Origin: Cunninghamia lanceolata
Lineage: Eukaryota; Streptophyta; Pinopsida; Cupressales; Cupressaceae
Assembly: GCA_027924645.1 (NCBI GenBank)
Contig: BSBN01001017.1
Location: 7,962,501 to 8,026,500, forward strand
Reading direction: 5' to 3'
Length of the DNA stretch: 64,000 nt
Under the pieces are notes generated by a model that did not search any database, was not told the DNA's origin, and was given only the letters and a program-made list of their open reading frames with translations. A program made the translations under genes and the position numbers. Of the stretch, positions 23,367-35,650 are shown piece by piece; position 1 is the first letter of the stretch, and each line of letters opens with the position of its first letter.

Positions 23367-24485
23367 TGTTGGCAAGAGACACTGCACATGACCAGTGTTG
23401 TCACTGATGGCAACTAAATTCATTCCACACATCTGTAGTGCAGTACCAAATCATACTGGAAATCAGTTTCAAGATTTGTCAAGTCTAGATAGATAGGAAT
23501 AGAGTATATGACATAGTTCAGTATTTTGATCGGTAGATTTCTCTAATCAATCATTGTGTGTTATGTATTTGAGGTAGTGTAGAGGAGTGTTAGGACAATC
23601 TAAATCCAAGATGTCAGCCTCTGGTGACAAGGGGATTAAAAGTTATGAGCATCTGAGTACTGGGTCCTAATATGATAGAACAGTTCAGTAAAGAATAGGC
23701 CCTACTTGTGTTAGATCCTTATGCGGATCTGGTAGAAGTGTTTTGGTGAATTGTTTATGGGATATAATGTTAGTGGCCAACATGAATGGTGCCCTTCAAG
23801 TGTTATTTCTGGTATGCATCAACATTGGTGTATGGATCCAGCTGATAGAACAAAGTATTTGTGTTGTTTGCTAAGGTCTTCACTAGGCCAACAGAAAGTG
23901 ATTGAATTTCTTGAGGTGGATATATATAGCCAATGGATTCAAGTGTATTGATGGAAGTAATGATGTGAATATGGAGTAAGTGCAAAAAGGGTAGATTGGA
24001 GTGCAAAAAGGAAGAGATCTAACGTTCGGATTATGGCAGAGTAGTAAACTAGGTAGAACAAAGATGAAGTGTATCAATTTAGTATTCTGTGCTTAACCAA
24101 AACTGAATCCTTGCATTGGTAGATGCTAATTATCATTTCAAACTCATTGTAATCTTCCTTTTGTAGGAAGTGAGCCTTCTTTTGAGCAGTGAGCTCTGGG
24201 CAGTGAGCCCGAATGCATGTGCATTCCCTTTGTAATACTTTTAACATAGTATAATCTTTGTGGGTTAACCCCCACCGTGGTTTTTCCTTTAACTGGGTTT
24301 CCACATCAAAAATCTTGGTCTCAAGTGTGTTATTTATGTTTTTGCTCATGTGTTATTAATTGATGCTAAAATGTTTATATCATTAATTTGATTATAAGTT
24401 GTAAAAGAAGATTAAAGGTAGAAAATTTTAAATTGTGTGACAACTGATTCACCCCCCCTCTCAATTGTCTAGACTAATTCCAACA
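23367..24485 (+). mobile_element. 3' LTR of element 3 (1119 bp)
   Basis: TGTTGGCAAGAG to TTCCAACA. Preceded by a PPT, followed by gtata (24486-24490). Parts resemble the copia 1 LTR: CAGTGTTGTCA(C/T)TGATG near the start, CACCGTGG and TTTTTCC near the R region, and the end CACCCCCC(C)TCTCA followed by CCAACA. The 5' LTR is absent. Confidence 0.8.
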
Positions 24486-24685
24486 GTATAAACCCTTCAT
24501 ATGTTTTTAGTTATATCTACTCTATGCAACTCAATTTACTTGTTGGTTAGTTAGTCAGTTTGACCATGGTTGTGTTTTTGGCCATGCATTCTATTTAGTA
24601 TGATAAATTTTTATATATATGTACATACACATTGATTAAGTTATATTAATACTATGTTCTGCTTAATCAATATATGAAGTGTTGT

Positions 24686-24709
24686 TATATATATATATAT
24701 ATATATATA
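24686..24709 (+). repeat. (TA)12 microsatellite in unit A
   Basis: Twelve TA units at the position equivalent to the TG tract of unit B. Confidence 0.9.
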
Positions 24710-25283
24710 ATATATTATGGATGTAGGCTATATCCATGACCCTAATCACTTATGATTTTTTATTAACATTTATCTAAACTTTAAGTAGTTGTTAAGTACA
24801 AGATCTAGCTTAAAGCTGCCAGTAATTTCTACTTGTGCATGCTAGTTATTGGGCTCGACCCAGCTAATAACTATTTGTTTATTATTTTATCTTTCATTCT
24901 CAAGGAAATTCATTTAATATGTCTAATGAAACATACTCTTTGTCTTTGAGGAGCCACTTTTGTTAAGTCATTTGGTATTTTATATTTTCCTCCTCTTTCA
25001 ATCATGTTGTGGAAATTCCACCATTTTGTTGGTCTACATGTTGAAGTTTTACTTAGTCTTTTGGTTTATAGACTCTATGGAGTATATTATGAACCCATGG
25101 TATTTTTTTAGTTATATCTACTATGTGCAACTCAATTTACTTGTTGGTTAGGTAGTCAGTTTGACCATGTTTGTGTTTTTGGCCATGCATTCTATTTAGT
25201 ATGGTATTTTTTTATATATACATATGCATTGATTAAGTTATATTGATACTATGTTATTGCTTAATCAATATATGAAGTGTTGT

Positions 25284-25421
<138 letters not shown>

Positions 25422-25893
25422 ATGTTTCATTTTAAAGTGACAAAACTTGTATTATAAATTATCTTGATTCATAAATTCTAAATACACAAATATGAGGAGT
25501 TATGGATGTAGTGATTGATAAAACCTATATCCATGACCCTACATACTTATGATTTTTTATTAAATTTTATCTAAACTTTAAGGAGTTGTTAAGTACAAGA
25601 TCTTAAATGTTTAGCCTAAAGTTGGTAGTAATTTCTACTTGTGCATGCTAGTTATTGGGATTGACCCAACTAATAACCATTTGTTTATTATTTTATCTTT
25701 CATTCTCAAGGAAATTCATTTAATATGTTTATTGAAGCATACTCTTGGGCTTTGAAGAGCCACTTTTGTTAAGTCATTTGGAATTTTATATTTTCCCTCC
25801 TTACAATCATGTTGTGGAAATTCCACCATTTTTTGGTCTACATGTTGAAGTTTTACTTAGTCTTTTGGTTTACAAACTCTATGGAGTATATTA

Positions 25894-26511
25894 TCAAGGT
25901 TACCATTCAATTAGAGGAGGACAAATGTTATTGGACTTAAGTGTAGAGAGATTTGGAAGGCTATTGGTGTTTGGTAACATGATTTTGTATCTTAATGATA
26001 TTTTACTAATTCTTCTTGTACTTTTTAGTAGAATTACATTAATGGTTTAAATAATTACTTGGGGACATTTATTACAATTATCTTTTTTAAAAACATTTAC
26101 ATGCAAGCTACTACTATGGGGGTAAATTCCATATATTAATTCAAAAGAAAGAATGTTACAAGATTAGGGATATAGGTTTCGATTTTCATTCCAAAACATA
26201 ACCACCCCTATTGGTATTCTAAAGAAAATATCGGCATCCAAAAATTAACTCTTCGAGCCTCCCTTTTTTCTACTAAGAGCATAGATTGGGATTCTTATTA
26301 ATTTAGTCTCTAAAAATTTTCATCTTGCAACTAGTCAATTGCAATGCTAGTAAAAGAAGAGATTCTTTCATGTTTTCATTAGAGGATAGCACTATGACTT
26401 CAAATACTCCACTAATGTACCCATCAGTTGGATGCTTGTCTTAGGATGATATTGAACTATATGTTACCTCTCTGAGCAACCTTCTAATGTAGCTATTCAT
26501 TGCTAGATTGA
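25894..26511. other. Unassigned sequence left of the solo LTR, with a possible minus-strand ORF relic
   Basis: Mostly non-coding. On the minus strand, downwards from 26516, one frame stays open except for one UAA over about 70 codons: AMNSYIRRLLREVTYSSISS, stop, DKHPTDGYISGVFEVIVLSS, then NENMKESLLLLALQL. It continues upstream across the solo LTR insertion into the right flank (29850-29905). I do not recognise the protein, and stops accumulate before 26240. Confidence 0.3.
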
Positions 26512-26516
26512 CATAG

Positions 26517-29500
26517 TATCACACCCCATTTTTCATTATTTATTTGCAACATATTAATGTACATATTTAATATTTATATTTTCATTTTGTACTACACTAT
26601 TATGAGACAAATGATATTTATTTTTATCTTGATATAATATTCATGATATAGAAATTGATTTTATGCAATTGATAGTTACTCAAATTGTGATTATGATTAT
26701 TTTACTAATGTACTAACTATTGTCTATATGGATACAATATAGATGCAAGACAACCTTATTCCCAACCCACACAGTGAGGGAGAGTATCATCTAGGAGAGC
26801 ATGATAGATGGTGACAAGTTGGTAGCTGAATGAAAATAATTAAGAACCACACACACACGTATGCAAGTTGGTAATATGACTATATGTAATGCTTGATAAA
26901 TGTCTAGGAGCATGTTAGGTGTTGTTGCAGAGAATCATAATGCTTTATTTTATTAGTCGATTTAATATTTTAAGAGTCAATTATTATTACTGTTATTATT
27001 TCAATAACATAATATAGTTGTGATATATTTGTAGGGTAGTTGCACATAAGCATAGTACCATTATAGTTGATTCAATTATAAATATAATATTATTTTAAGA
27101 GTATAATCTTATTTTAAATTTATTACTAATAAAGGAAAGCCTATGATATTAAGTATTTTCCTAATTTTATTTCCTTTTATGTGGTAATCACTACCGAATG
27201 GAAATATGGGGCCACTAAGATGCATATATGGTGGTGGAGGCTAAAAATAGCTGATAGTAGTTGGGGGAAATAAGTAATGAGAAGGTGACATTAAAATATT
27301 CATTCATTTTCATTTCTCAAGTTGTGGCTTAGTCTGCAAGAAGAGACTCATTGTATAGGTAGCATTTTATATAATCCCTATTTTGATTTGAGAATTTGAA
27401 TGGGTCAAATCTGGTAATGCCACATTGCTTTGGAGGGGAAAACTAGTTAGTGTGAAGACCAAGTAGGTTGTAAGATAATCTATAGGTATGAACACCTTAG
27501 TTGATTTGTACATACCATGATATTTCTATTAGATTTTGTTTGATTAGACAATGGAGACATAGAAAATTATATCTATATTTTGTATATGTTGATTTGGTTA
27601 TCAAACTAGTGTAATCTATTCTCTAGTTATATTAAGATATTAATATTTATACTTTGGTATTACCTTGTATATGACTACTAAGTTGTGGAGCATTGAGCTC
27701 ACCTTGTCTTAGGTTGTAAGGCTACAAAATGTTATTGATATAAATATATTATGCTAAGATGTTAGTGAGCTATGGATAAGGATGCGAGGGGATCATAGTC
27801 ATGTGCCATGTTGTGTTATTGTAGTGATCTATGGGTAAAGGTCATGAGAGGCTCATAGTCATGTGTCATGTTGTGTTATAGGAGCTATGGCTTTGATGCC
27901 ATAGAAGGACCTTACAATACTATTCCACAACCATATGTTATCGATCTCTCATATTGTTCTTTCATGTCATCTAATCTTATCTTTATAGACATTATTATTA
28001 CCATTTTCAAGACCTATCAGGCCATGTGTGTGGTTGTTGTAACCATTTACTAGTTTGTTTAGAGTATTACTAATTGGATATAAATCCCATGCTCATGTAT
28101 ATCGATTGTCACCACTATAGAAGGAATTTAGAGCTTCAGTTGGAGTTGATACCTCTACTATCTATAACAATAATTACTGTTGGTAAGTTCATGCATCCTG
28201 AGTTGGGTTGAACACTTCTATTCCCATGTGGAGTTGACTATGAATCTCCTTATGTCTGTGTGTTATGAAGAAATGTCATCTTGGAATATAAAGGATTGTT
28301 TGAGGCGAAGTATAAGACTATTCATGTCTTTATATGTCTATGTTATTGGAGAGTCATTCAATCATTTTAATGGTTGTGTGAGTCCAAGGATGAGATAGTT
28401 CATAAAATGGTATGGGAAGGCCACAAGTCTTGGTTAAGTTTAGTTTCACGACGATGATCTATGGATAAACTTCTTAAATAACTCTTTTCTTTTATTTTCC
28501 TTTTCATTTATGATTAGTTGGCCTCATGGTTTAGAGGATCACTTAAGTTGATATATGTATAGTTCTACCTATATATGGTAAAGGAAATAGTCTAGCGAAT
28601 GCTTTAAGAGATATGGATAGGTTGCATGTAATTATTAAGTCATTGATATTACATTGGTCCATAAGGGTCATGAGGAGCCTCATAATAACATACGTCTCCA
28701 TATGAATTGCATATGCCTAACTTAGCATTTATTTATAGTTATACAAAGAATTATCATTAGTGTTAATGTTATTATGTGGGTTTAGCCCCATAGTTATAAG
28801 CTAAAGTTATTGTTGCATTATTGTATTCCTCTCAAGTGTATTGGTATACAAGAAGAATGGAAACATAATTATTTCTATGCTTACATTATTGCATTAAATA
28901 AAATGTCTCAAGGGTAGGGCATACTAGAAGATCTAGAAATAATAGATATTATGGCATTATTCATCTTAGTAAACTCTAGAAAAATGATGCCATCTTAGAG
29001 TAAGGAATATTGAGAGATTGGGACTCAACAATTATATATCTATCTGAGACAATATTTTATAGAAAACATCTAGTAGGACCATATTAGGGTAGGGAATAGC
29101 AAGAGATTGGTGTCTAAAGAATAATATATATTTTAGTCTATACTTGCATTTTCTTAGTCATTAGTCATCAGAAGATTCAAGTAGGAGATAGTAGTATGTG
29201 AACGAATGACCCACATTTATGCAATTGAATATTGAATACATTGGCCAAAGTGATTCAATACTATAAGCATCATTAGTTCACTATATCCATAGACTCATGA
29301 TAGTTAGAAATCATGGTGGCTATAAGGTATCTAGGGATTACTTGATTGGCTACATGTGATTGGTATTCATATTTGCACTTAGTTCTCATATTTGGTTTGG
29401 TTACAAATGTCCCCATATATCACCCTCATCAAAGGGTTGGGACTCTTCCAATAGGAAGATGTGTGAGAGACTGCTAGGTCTATGGTTGGAAGTAAAGAAT

Positions 29501-29849
29501 TTAGATGATGCTCTTCCTCCCATAGTTTATCAACCATGTTTCTTGCACTTAGATTCAAGATTATTATGACTTCATCAACCAAATTGTAATGAAAAGTCAA
29601 ACATGTATAATGAATGTATTTAAGTGGATTAGAAGGATAATTATCTTAATATGAGATTATATCTTATTATTCTTTCTTTTGTAACTTGCATCCTGATAGA
29701 TTATGTAATAATGTAATGATGACATCTTTACTTGAAATGTGGAACCTTTTTACGTATGTGAAAAAGGATATTCAAGTTGTTGCATTTATGTGTTATTAAA
29801 TTTTAGATTTTTCATTAATTTTTATTACTAAATTGGGTGGCTTGTTACA
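26517..29849. mobile_element. Solo LTR, 3.3 kb, with perfect target duplication
   Basis: Begins TATCACACCCC (from TGTCACACCCC) and ends GGGTGGCTTGTTACA, flanked by CATAG at 26512-26516 and CATAG at 29850-29854. No PBS, PPT or ORF motif lies inside or beside it, so it is best read as the product of LTR-LTR recombination of a retrotransposon. Strand cannot be decided. It explains 3.3 kb with no gene. Confidence 0.72.
27767..27886 (+). repeat. 60-bp tandem duplication
   Basis: Two adjacent 60-bp copies sharing CATAGTCATGTG(C/T)CATGTTGTG and AGCTATGG/ATCTATGG. They lie inside the solo LTR; a third partial match (GGTCATGAGGAGCCTCATAA) occurs near 28668. Confidence 0.75.
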
Positions 29850-29854
29850 CATAG

Positions 29855-30130
29855 TGCTTGTGGCATAGAATGAGAATATAATTTGTTAATAAGTTCTCTA
29901 ATAATCAGCCATCTTGAGTGTGTCCTTTTGTGAAACATTCTAGGCTAATGATGGCTTTAATTGTAGTTTATAATTAGCTTAAGCTAATAGAGAATAGCCT
30001 TATTAACTATGTTGTTGAGTCCTCTTCATTCCATTCACAGATGCATTCCTTTAATAGAAGCCACTTCACTATTCTTGAATGCAAAGGAACTGAGTGCCTT
30101 CTCTTTAAATTGAATGTCAATGGTAATTCC
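29855..30130. other. Short flank between solo LTR and Athila-like element
   Basis: No recognised gene. It continues the sequence left of the solo LTR and ends in ATTCC, the target duplication of the next element. Confidence 0.4.
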
Positions 30131-31528
30131 TGATGGGTTTAAATATTGGCCTCTTTTGTGTTGTTTTTATATTCTTTCAAACCTTGTTTACATGATCTTT
30201 TAGATACTTTTCAAACATTACCATCATGATATACTTTCTTTTTATATACTTTGCAAAACATTGAACCTATTTTGTTAATATGAAATATGATGATGATATT
30301 TATCAATTGAATGATTTGAACATGAGTATGTGTGCAATGTAGATGAAATTCTATGGTTTAATTATGGAGGTTATTTGTGTGCATATATTTTATGGATTAA
30401 CCCTTGTACATCAGCAAGCATGTGGCATCAAGGAGAGGAGAATTTACAGCAAGTCACAGAACAGGGGAATTGAAGGAAGTTGAATTCAAGCTACCAAAAG
30501 TGCAGGCAGCTGGAAGCTAAACGTGAATCATTATGGGAAGGACTAAATGTAGAAGAAGTAGACTTGTTCCAAGATTCTAAATGTATCTTATGTGTTTCTC
30601 ATATGATTCATTGCATAGGAATTCTTATTTGAATAGGATTATCCTTCCTCTGTTTAGTTAGAATTAATAAATCAATCTTAACTCTGTATCCTAATATCTA
30701 GGAATGGATTAATGGTTGTAGTTAGTTGGTAGTTGGATTAGACTCTTCTATTTTTCTATAATTTAAGGGATGAGCTCAGAGTCAAGTTAGTTACTTAGTT
30801 ATCTAGTTACTCAGTTGTTAGTTTCTTTTTATTCAATATTAGAAGCTCCAGACATGAATTCTTAAAATAAAATTATTGAATACAATCTGAAAAGAAGATT
30901 TTGTTTGTGATATGAAATCAATGGAACTATGTGGTTGCATGAGTATCTGAGTTAGATTTGATTTCCACCTAAGTGATTCAGTCCCTTGAGTAGGCCACTC
31001 AAGGTACTAATCTTCACTTCATTTATTTTCTTATTCATTTATGCATTCTTGTTAAAGCTATTTTTTTTATTAGTTTATAAATGCATTGTGAGTTAGGTAG
31101 AATACTCTGATTGTTAATTGCAGTAGTTGTGGTTCATGAACAAATGTATACTTGGTCCATCCTAGTACTTTGGAGGTTAGCATTAGCTTTCTCATCATTT
31201 TGAATGGTTTTGAATTAGTTCTGTATTTTCTTGTTGTTAGCAGTTATCTACAACTTATGTTGAAGGTACCCATAGCCACTAGGTTCTGTAACTATTTTTA
31301 CTCTTCTTTCATTTCTATGAATTCTAGTAAAGTAGAATAATTTGAGTAGGGTTGAATAGGATAGTTTAGGATAATATGAGGCCCTGAAGACACATATAGT
31401 GCAGTGCCATCATAAGCTTACACTCCTTGGTTGATAATTTAATGTAGGAGTACAATGTCAAGTGAGCTATTCAAATAGGTTTACCCCTGAATTGTGTTAA
31501 GTCTACAATGCATTAGTTTTCGTCTACA
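30131..31528 (+). mobile_element. 5' LTR of Athila-like Ty3/gypsy element (1398 bp)
   Basis: TGATGGGTTTAAAT to CGTCTACA, matching 40844-42230 throughout. Flanked on the left by ATTCC (30126-30130); the right flank of the element is ATTCT (42231-42235), a target duplication with one mismatch. The PBS follows after four bases. Confidence 0.93.
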
Positions 31529-31532
31529 TTTT

Positions 31533-31550
31533 TGGCACCGTTATCGGGGA
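31533..31550 (+). other. Primer-binding site of Athila-like element (tRNA-Asp type)
   Basis: TGGCACCGTTATCGGGGA differs by two bases from TGGCGCCGTTGCCGGGGA, the PBS of Athila-lineage elements. Confidence 0.88.
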
Positions 31551-31902
31551 TGGTGCTACCTTCATAGGATCATTTTACATATTTTCATAGCTTAAATTTT
31601 GATTCCATAATTAGGGTTGATAGATTCACTTTTCAAGAAACACCAAAAATTGTACTAACATTTTGCAGGATCGATGATATACAAAGCTAAATCCATTGTT
31701 TGCAGAGGCAGAGAGATAACCAAGGTAGATTCCTCCCTTCAAATTATTAGGACAGAGAAGATACTACTGACTTTATCAACTATATAGTAGGAATTGTGTT
31801 GTTGTTGTCACAACAACAAGAAGAACATGTTCTTCCATCTTTATCAACATCTTCTACATCTTCATTAGCTTCTTCCACAAGTACAGAAGGGACCTTAGAA
31901 CC

Positions 31903-33300
31903 ATGGCAGATGTGGTGGTGGGGGATCCACCAGAGAAAACAACATTTGAGTTTCCTATCACTAATCAGGAGAGGGTTGTAGTGCTGAAGAACATTCCATC
32001 TTCAACAATACCAATCTTCTATGGCCTAGTGACTAAGGACCCAGCTACATTTTTGTTTGAGTTTGATATCCTATGTTAGAGTTATGACTACACTTCATAT
32101 GCTCATAAGCCTAAACTCTTTCCTTCCACTCTCAAGGATGAAACCTTGAGATGGCTTATGGGGCTAGGAAAAGATGTCATTCCAGACTGGGATACAATGA
32201 AGGAGAGATTCTTGGAGAAATTCCAAGATTACTGCAGAGGACATGATAGGAGGAGAGATGACATCTTTATGATGTCACAAAAAGAGGAGGAGCCACTAGA
32301 AGATTATGTTGAGAGATTCCATTTTTCCTTGACAAAAACCCCCAAAATAGATTATTTGAAGAATAAATGAAACTTGTCTTTTTGAGAGGGATTAATGATG
32401 ATTACATGGATGCCCTGAATCTCATTGGGTAAGGTGATGTTTCTCAATTACTTTTTGAATCAATGTGCAAAGTTTGTAGAAATTATTGAAGAACTTTCAC
32501 CAAAAGACCAAGGAGAGAAAGGACATCCATCACAAGAAAAGCAACCAATGGAGTTTCAAGAGTGGAAATCAGGAACTTACTGTCCAACATGAAGGAGGAT
32601 ATCATTAGCCATATGGGTACATAGCTAGACACTCTTCACATGAAGAAAAAACAAGAAAAGGTAGATGCAATGCTTACTGAGTACTTTCCCAGCTATAGGC
32701 AAAGGAAGGCCAATTATAAATGTAAGAAGGTGGCCAATATCCATCAAGAGAAGGTTGAAAGACCAGAATTTTAACCATTTGAAGGAGAGGATGGATAGTT
32801 GTTCTACATAGCTCAAAGGAGACCTTGGCAACAAAGACAAGGTATGCCCTCTGATCCACTTAGTTTCAATTCACCCTTTCTTGTTGCAAGCCAAAATTTC
32901 TAGATGCTTGGAATACTCAACCATGGCCTAGTAATCAAAATCCATGGAAAAACCCATAATGGCCTACTCCACAACCCAGTTGGAAATAATAGAAGCCAAA
33001 CCCATGGCCCTGACAAAGTTTCCAAGGTTCTAACTATAACCCCCAGTGGCCTACATAGCAACCTCAGTGGCAGCCCCAAACGAACAAGGGCAAACAATGG
33101 CAACAAAATACAAATTACCAGCAACCTATGGTTCCATTTCAGCCCTAGCAGCCAACAATAATGCCTCCATCCACTCCTCATACTCAACCTCCTAGACCTA
33201 CCCAACTCCATGCCCAACCTGCACCTAACCCTAACAATAAGCCTATTCAACAGGCTTATACTAATGAGGTGATGTAATACCCCACCTATGGGGTATAGGT
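31903..33300 (+). pseudogene. Athila-like gag
   Basis: From ATG at 31903 (ADVVVGDPPEKTTFEFP), with a UAG at 32077-32079 and a UGA at 32368-32370. The core is LFPSTLKDETLRWLMGLG and WDTMKERFLEKFQDYCRGHD followed by EEPLEDYVERFHF, a clear Retrotrans_gag domain. After a frameshift near 32370 the family motif LRGINDDYMDALNLIG and a Q/P-rich C-terminus continue to about 33300 with many stops. Gag packages the element RNA. The first half is better preserved than the second. Confidence 0.85.
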
Positions 33301-33439
33301 GAGTAATGTTCATCTCAAATCAGGGAAGCCACTTGCGGGCCCTTCATTTCCTCAAATTATAGAACTTGAAGATGAAGAACCCATAAAGGAAGCCTCAGAT
33401 AAGCCACCTTTGGAACTTGAATCAAATCAGGACCCTTAG

Positions 33440-34560
33440 ACCACTTTACATCTGAAGCCTCCTTTCCCTTAATGCTTGGCTATCTAGAAGCAACTAGCAT
33501 AGGCTGAAACTGACCTTATAGGCTAGTTAAAAGATATAAGCATAAAAATTTCCCTAATCTAAGCTATCAAAGATATTCCTATCTATACTAAGAGTATTAG
33601 GGATCTCTGCATAAAGAAGCTAGGAAGGAAGAGAACGGACCCAAAGATAGTCCACGTTCTGGGTAACCTTGCTAACATAATGTTGAGGAATATAACTATC
33701 CCCAAATTTACATATTCAGGTAGTCCAGTAGTGGATGTAAAAATCAATGGGAGTCTAATCAAGAATACTTTGATAGATTTGGGTGCTGCAATTAATGTAA
33801 TGACCAAGGAGACAATGCAGATGCTACAGTTAAACAACCTTAGGCCTACTCAGACAGTTTTGCAATTAGCTGATAGGTCCACAGTAAAACCTGAAGGAGT
33901 CATTGAGGACTTGGTAATTGCATTAGATTCCTAGGAATACCCTACTGATTTTATAGTACTATAGCCCAAGGTCAATCTTGCTAGTTATCCTCTTATACTA
34001 GGTAGACCATGGCTTGCCACAACATATGCATTTATAGGTTGTAGGTTAGGAAATATGATCATATCCAATGGGACTGTGAACAAGAAGTTGGTCTTATATC
34101 CACCAGCCCAACCATACCATGAATTTGAGCAGACCATCTGGCCTACATTGGATGATGAGGACAACTATTCACTAAAAACCTTGATGACCATTGAACATAG
34201 CCCCTTGCTGGATATCCAGGATGAATATGAGATGATAGCTCACATTATACAAAATGATTGCGAGAGGCACCCGCAACAGTAGGACTGTCTATCCTACTTA
34301 CAAGACCCCTTGAGAAGCATAATACCCAGCAGCTCCTCAGAGGAAGTATCCCAAATATTTCATACTTTTTTATCCAAGCAATGCTTACCAGTAATACCTA
34401 GCCTTGATTTATCCTATGTACAAGAAATGTCTAAACAATTAGAAATCAAGTCGAGAAAGATGTTGACTATTAATAATGCATTGACTGATGAACAACAGTA
34501 ATCCCTACATGCAGTGTTGTAGGCACACTCAGTAGCATAAAATTTACATTGATGATGGTC
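33440..34560 (+). pseudogene. Athila-like protease and pro-RT linker
   Basis: Frame with IRDLCIKKLGRKRTDPKIVH, then ITIPKFTYSGSPVVDVKING and the protease active-site region TLIDLGAAINVMTKET, where the usual D-(S/T/L)-GA is kept as DLGA. After UAG stops it runs through YPLILGRPWLATTYAFIGC (the ILGRPWL motif at the protease end) and an acidic linker to 34501. Aspartic protease cleaves the polyprotein. Stops are mostly UAG. Confidence 0.85.
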
Positions 34561-34589
34561 ATAGACCTATAAGGCAGTAGCATAGACAC

Positions 34590-35650
34590 ATGAACCCTGC
34601 TCTAAGAGAGATAGTGAAATCTGAACTTCAAAAGATTTTGGATGCAGGATTTATATACCCCGTTTCAGACAGTGAATGGGTTTCACCATTGGTAATAGTT
34701 CCCAAGAAAGGTGGAAAATGGTGAGTTTGTGTAGATTACAGGGAATTAAATGCTGCCACAAGGAAGGATCACTTCCCATTGTTGTTTATTGACCAAGTTC
34801 TTGACTCTTTGGTAGGGAAGAAATATTTCTCATTTCTTGATGGTTTCAATGTCTATAACCAAATCAAGATTGCACCAGAGGACCAAGATCAGACAACGTT
34901 TACATGCCCTTGGGGGACCTATGCATATTATGTCTTAGCTTTTGGTCTGTGCAATGCTCCAACCACATTCCAAAACGCAGTACTTAATATTTTCTTTGAT
35001 TTTTCCCATGACAACATAGAAATTTACATGGATGACTTCACCACATATGGTGAAATATATGATGAAGCCTTACACAATTTAGAGAAAGTTTTAAAGAGAT
35101 GTATAGAGCACAATCTATCTTTGAGCAATGAAAAATATTTTATGATGATGACATAGGGCATTGTCTAGGGACATTTTATCTCAAGTACAGGAATACAAGT
35201 TGACCCAAAGAAGATTGAAATCATCTCTACCTTGCCTATTCCATAGAGACAGAAGGATATAAGGAGCTTCCTTGGACGTGTAGGTTATTATAGGCAATTC
35301 ATTCAGGATTTTAGAAAAATTGATGCCCCTCTATTTAATCTGCTAACAAAAGACATTGACTTTGAATGGACCCCAGACTGTTAGAGTTCATTTGAGAAGG
35401 TAAAAGTAGGCTTGACACAAGCTCCAGTTCTAAGAGGTCTAAATTGGACATTGCCTTTTCATATCCACACTGATGCATCAGAATTTGCCATTGGAGCAGT
35501 CTTAGGCCAACAAGAAGGATATAAAGAATATGTAATATACTATATCAACAAAAACCTACAAGGAGCTGAGTTGAACTACACTGTGACAGAAAAGGAAATG
35601 TTAGCTATTTTTATGCCATTAACAAATTTAGACACTACATTACTAGCTAT
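34590..35650 (+). pseudogene. Athila-like reverse transcriptase and RNase H N-terminal part
   Basis: In one frame from MNPALREIVKSELQKILDAG: FIYPVSDSEWVSPLVIVPKK, VDYRELNAATRKDHFPL, FSFLDGFNVYNQIKIAPEDQ, FGLCNAPTTFQNAVL and the catalytic loop EIYMDDFTTYG; then KDIRSFLGRVGYYRQFIQDF and FHIHTDASEFAIGAVLGQQ of RNase H, and NYTVTEKEMLAI. UAG stops occur near 34724 (instead of Arg or Lys), 35154, 35166, 35245 and 35382. All motifs are Ty3/gypsy, not copia. A frameshift near 35650 leads to the next part. Confidence 0.93.

Noticed and set aside
26240..30130. Host gene on the minus strand split by both the solo LTR and the Athila-like element
   Set aside because: A frame is open across the solo LTR junction, but joining the Athila flanks at one target duplication shifts the frame, and I recognise no protein. 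Kept only as a low-confidence relic.
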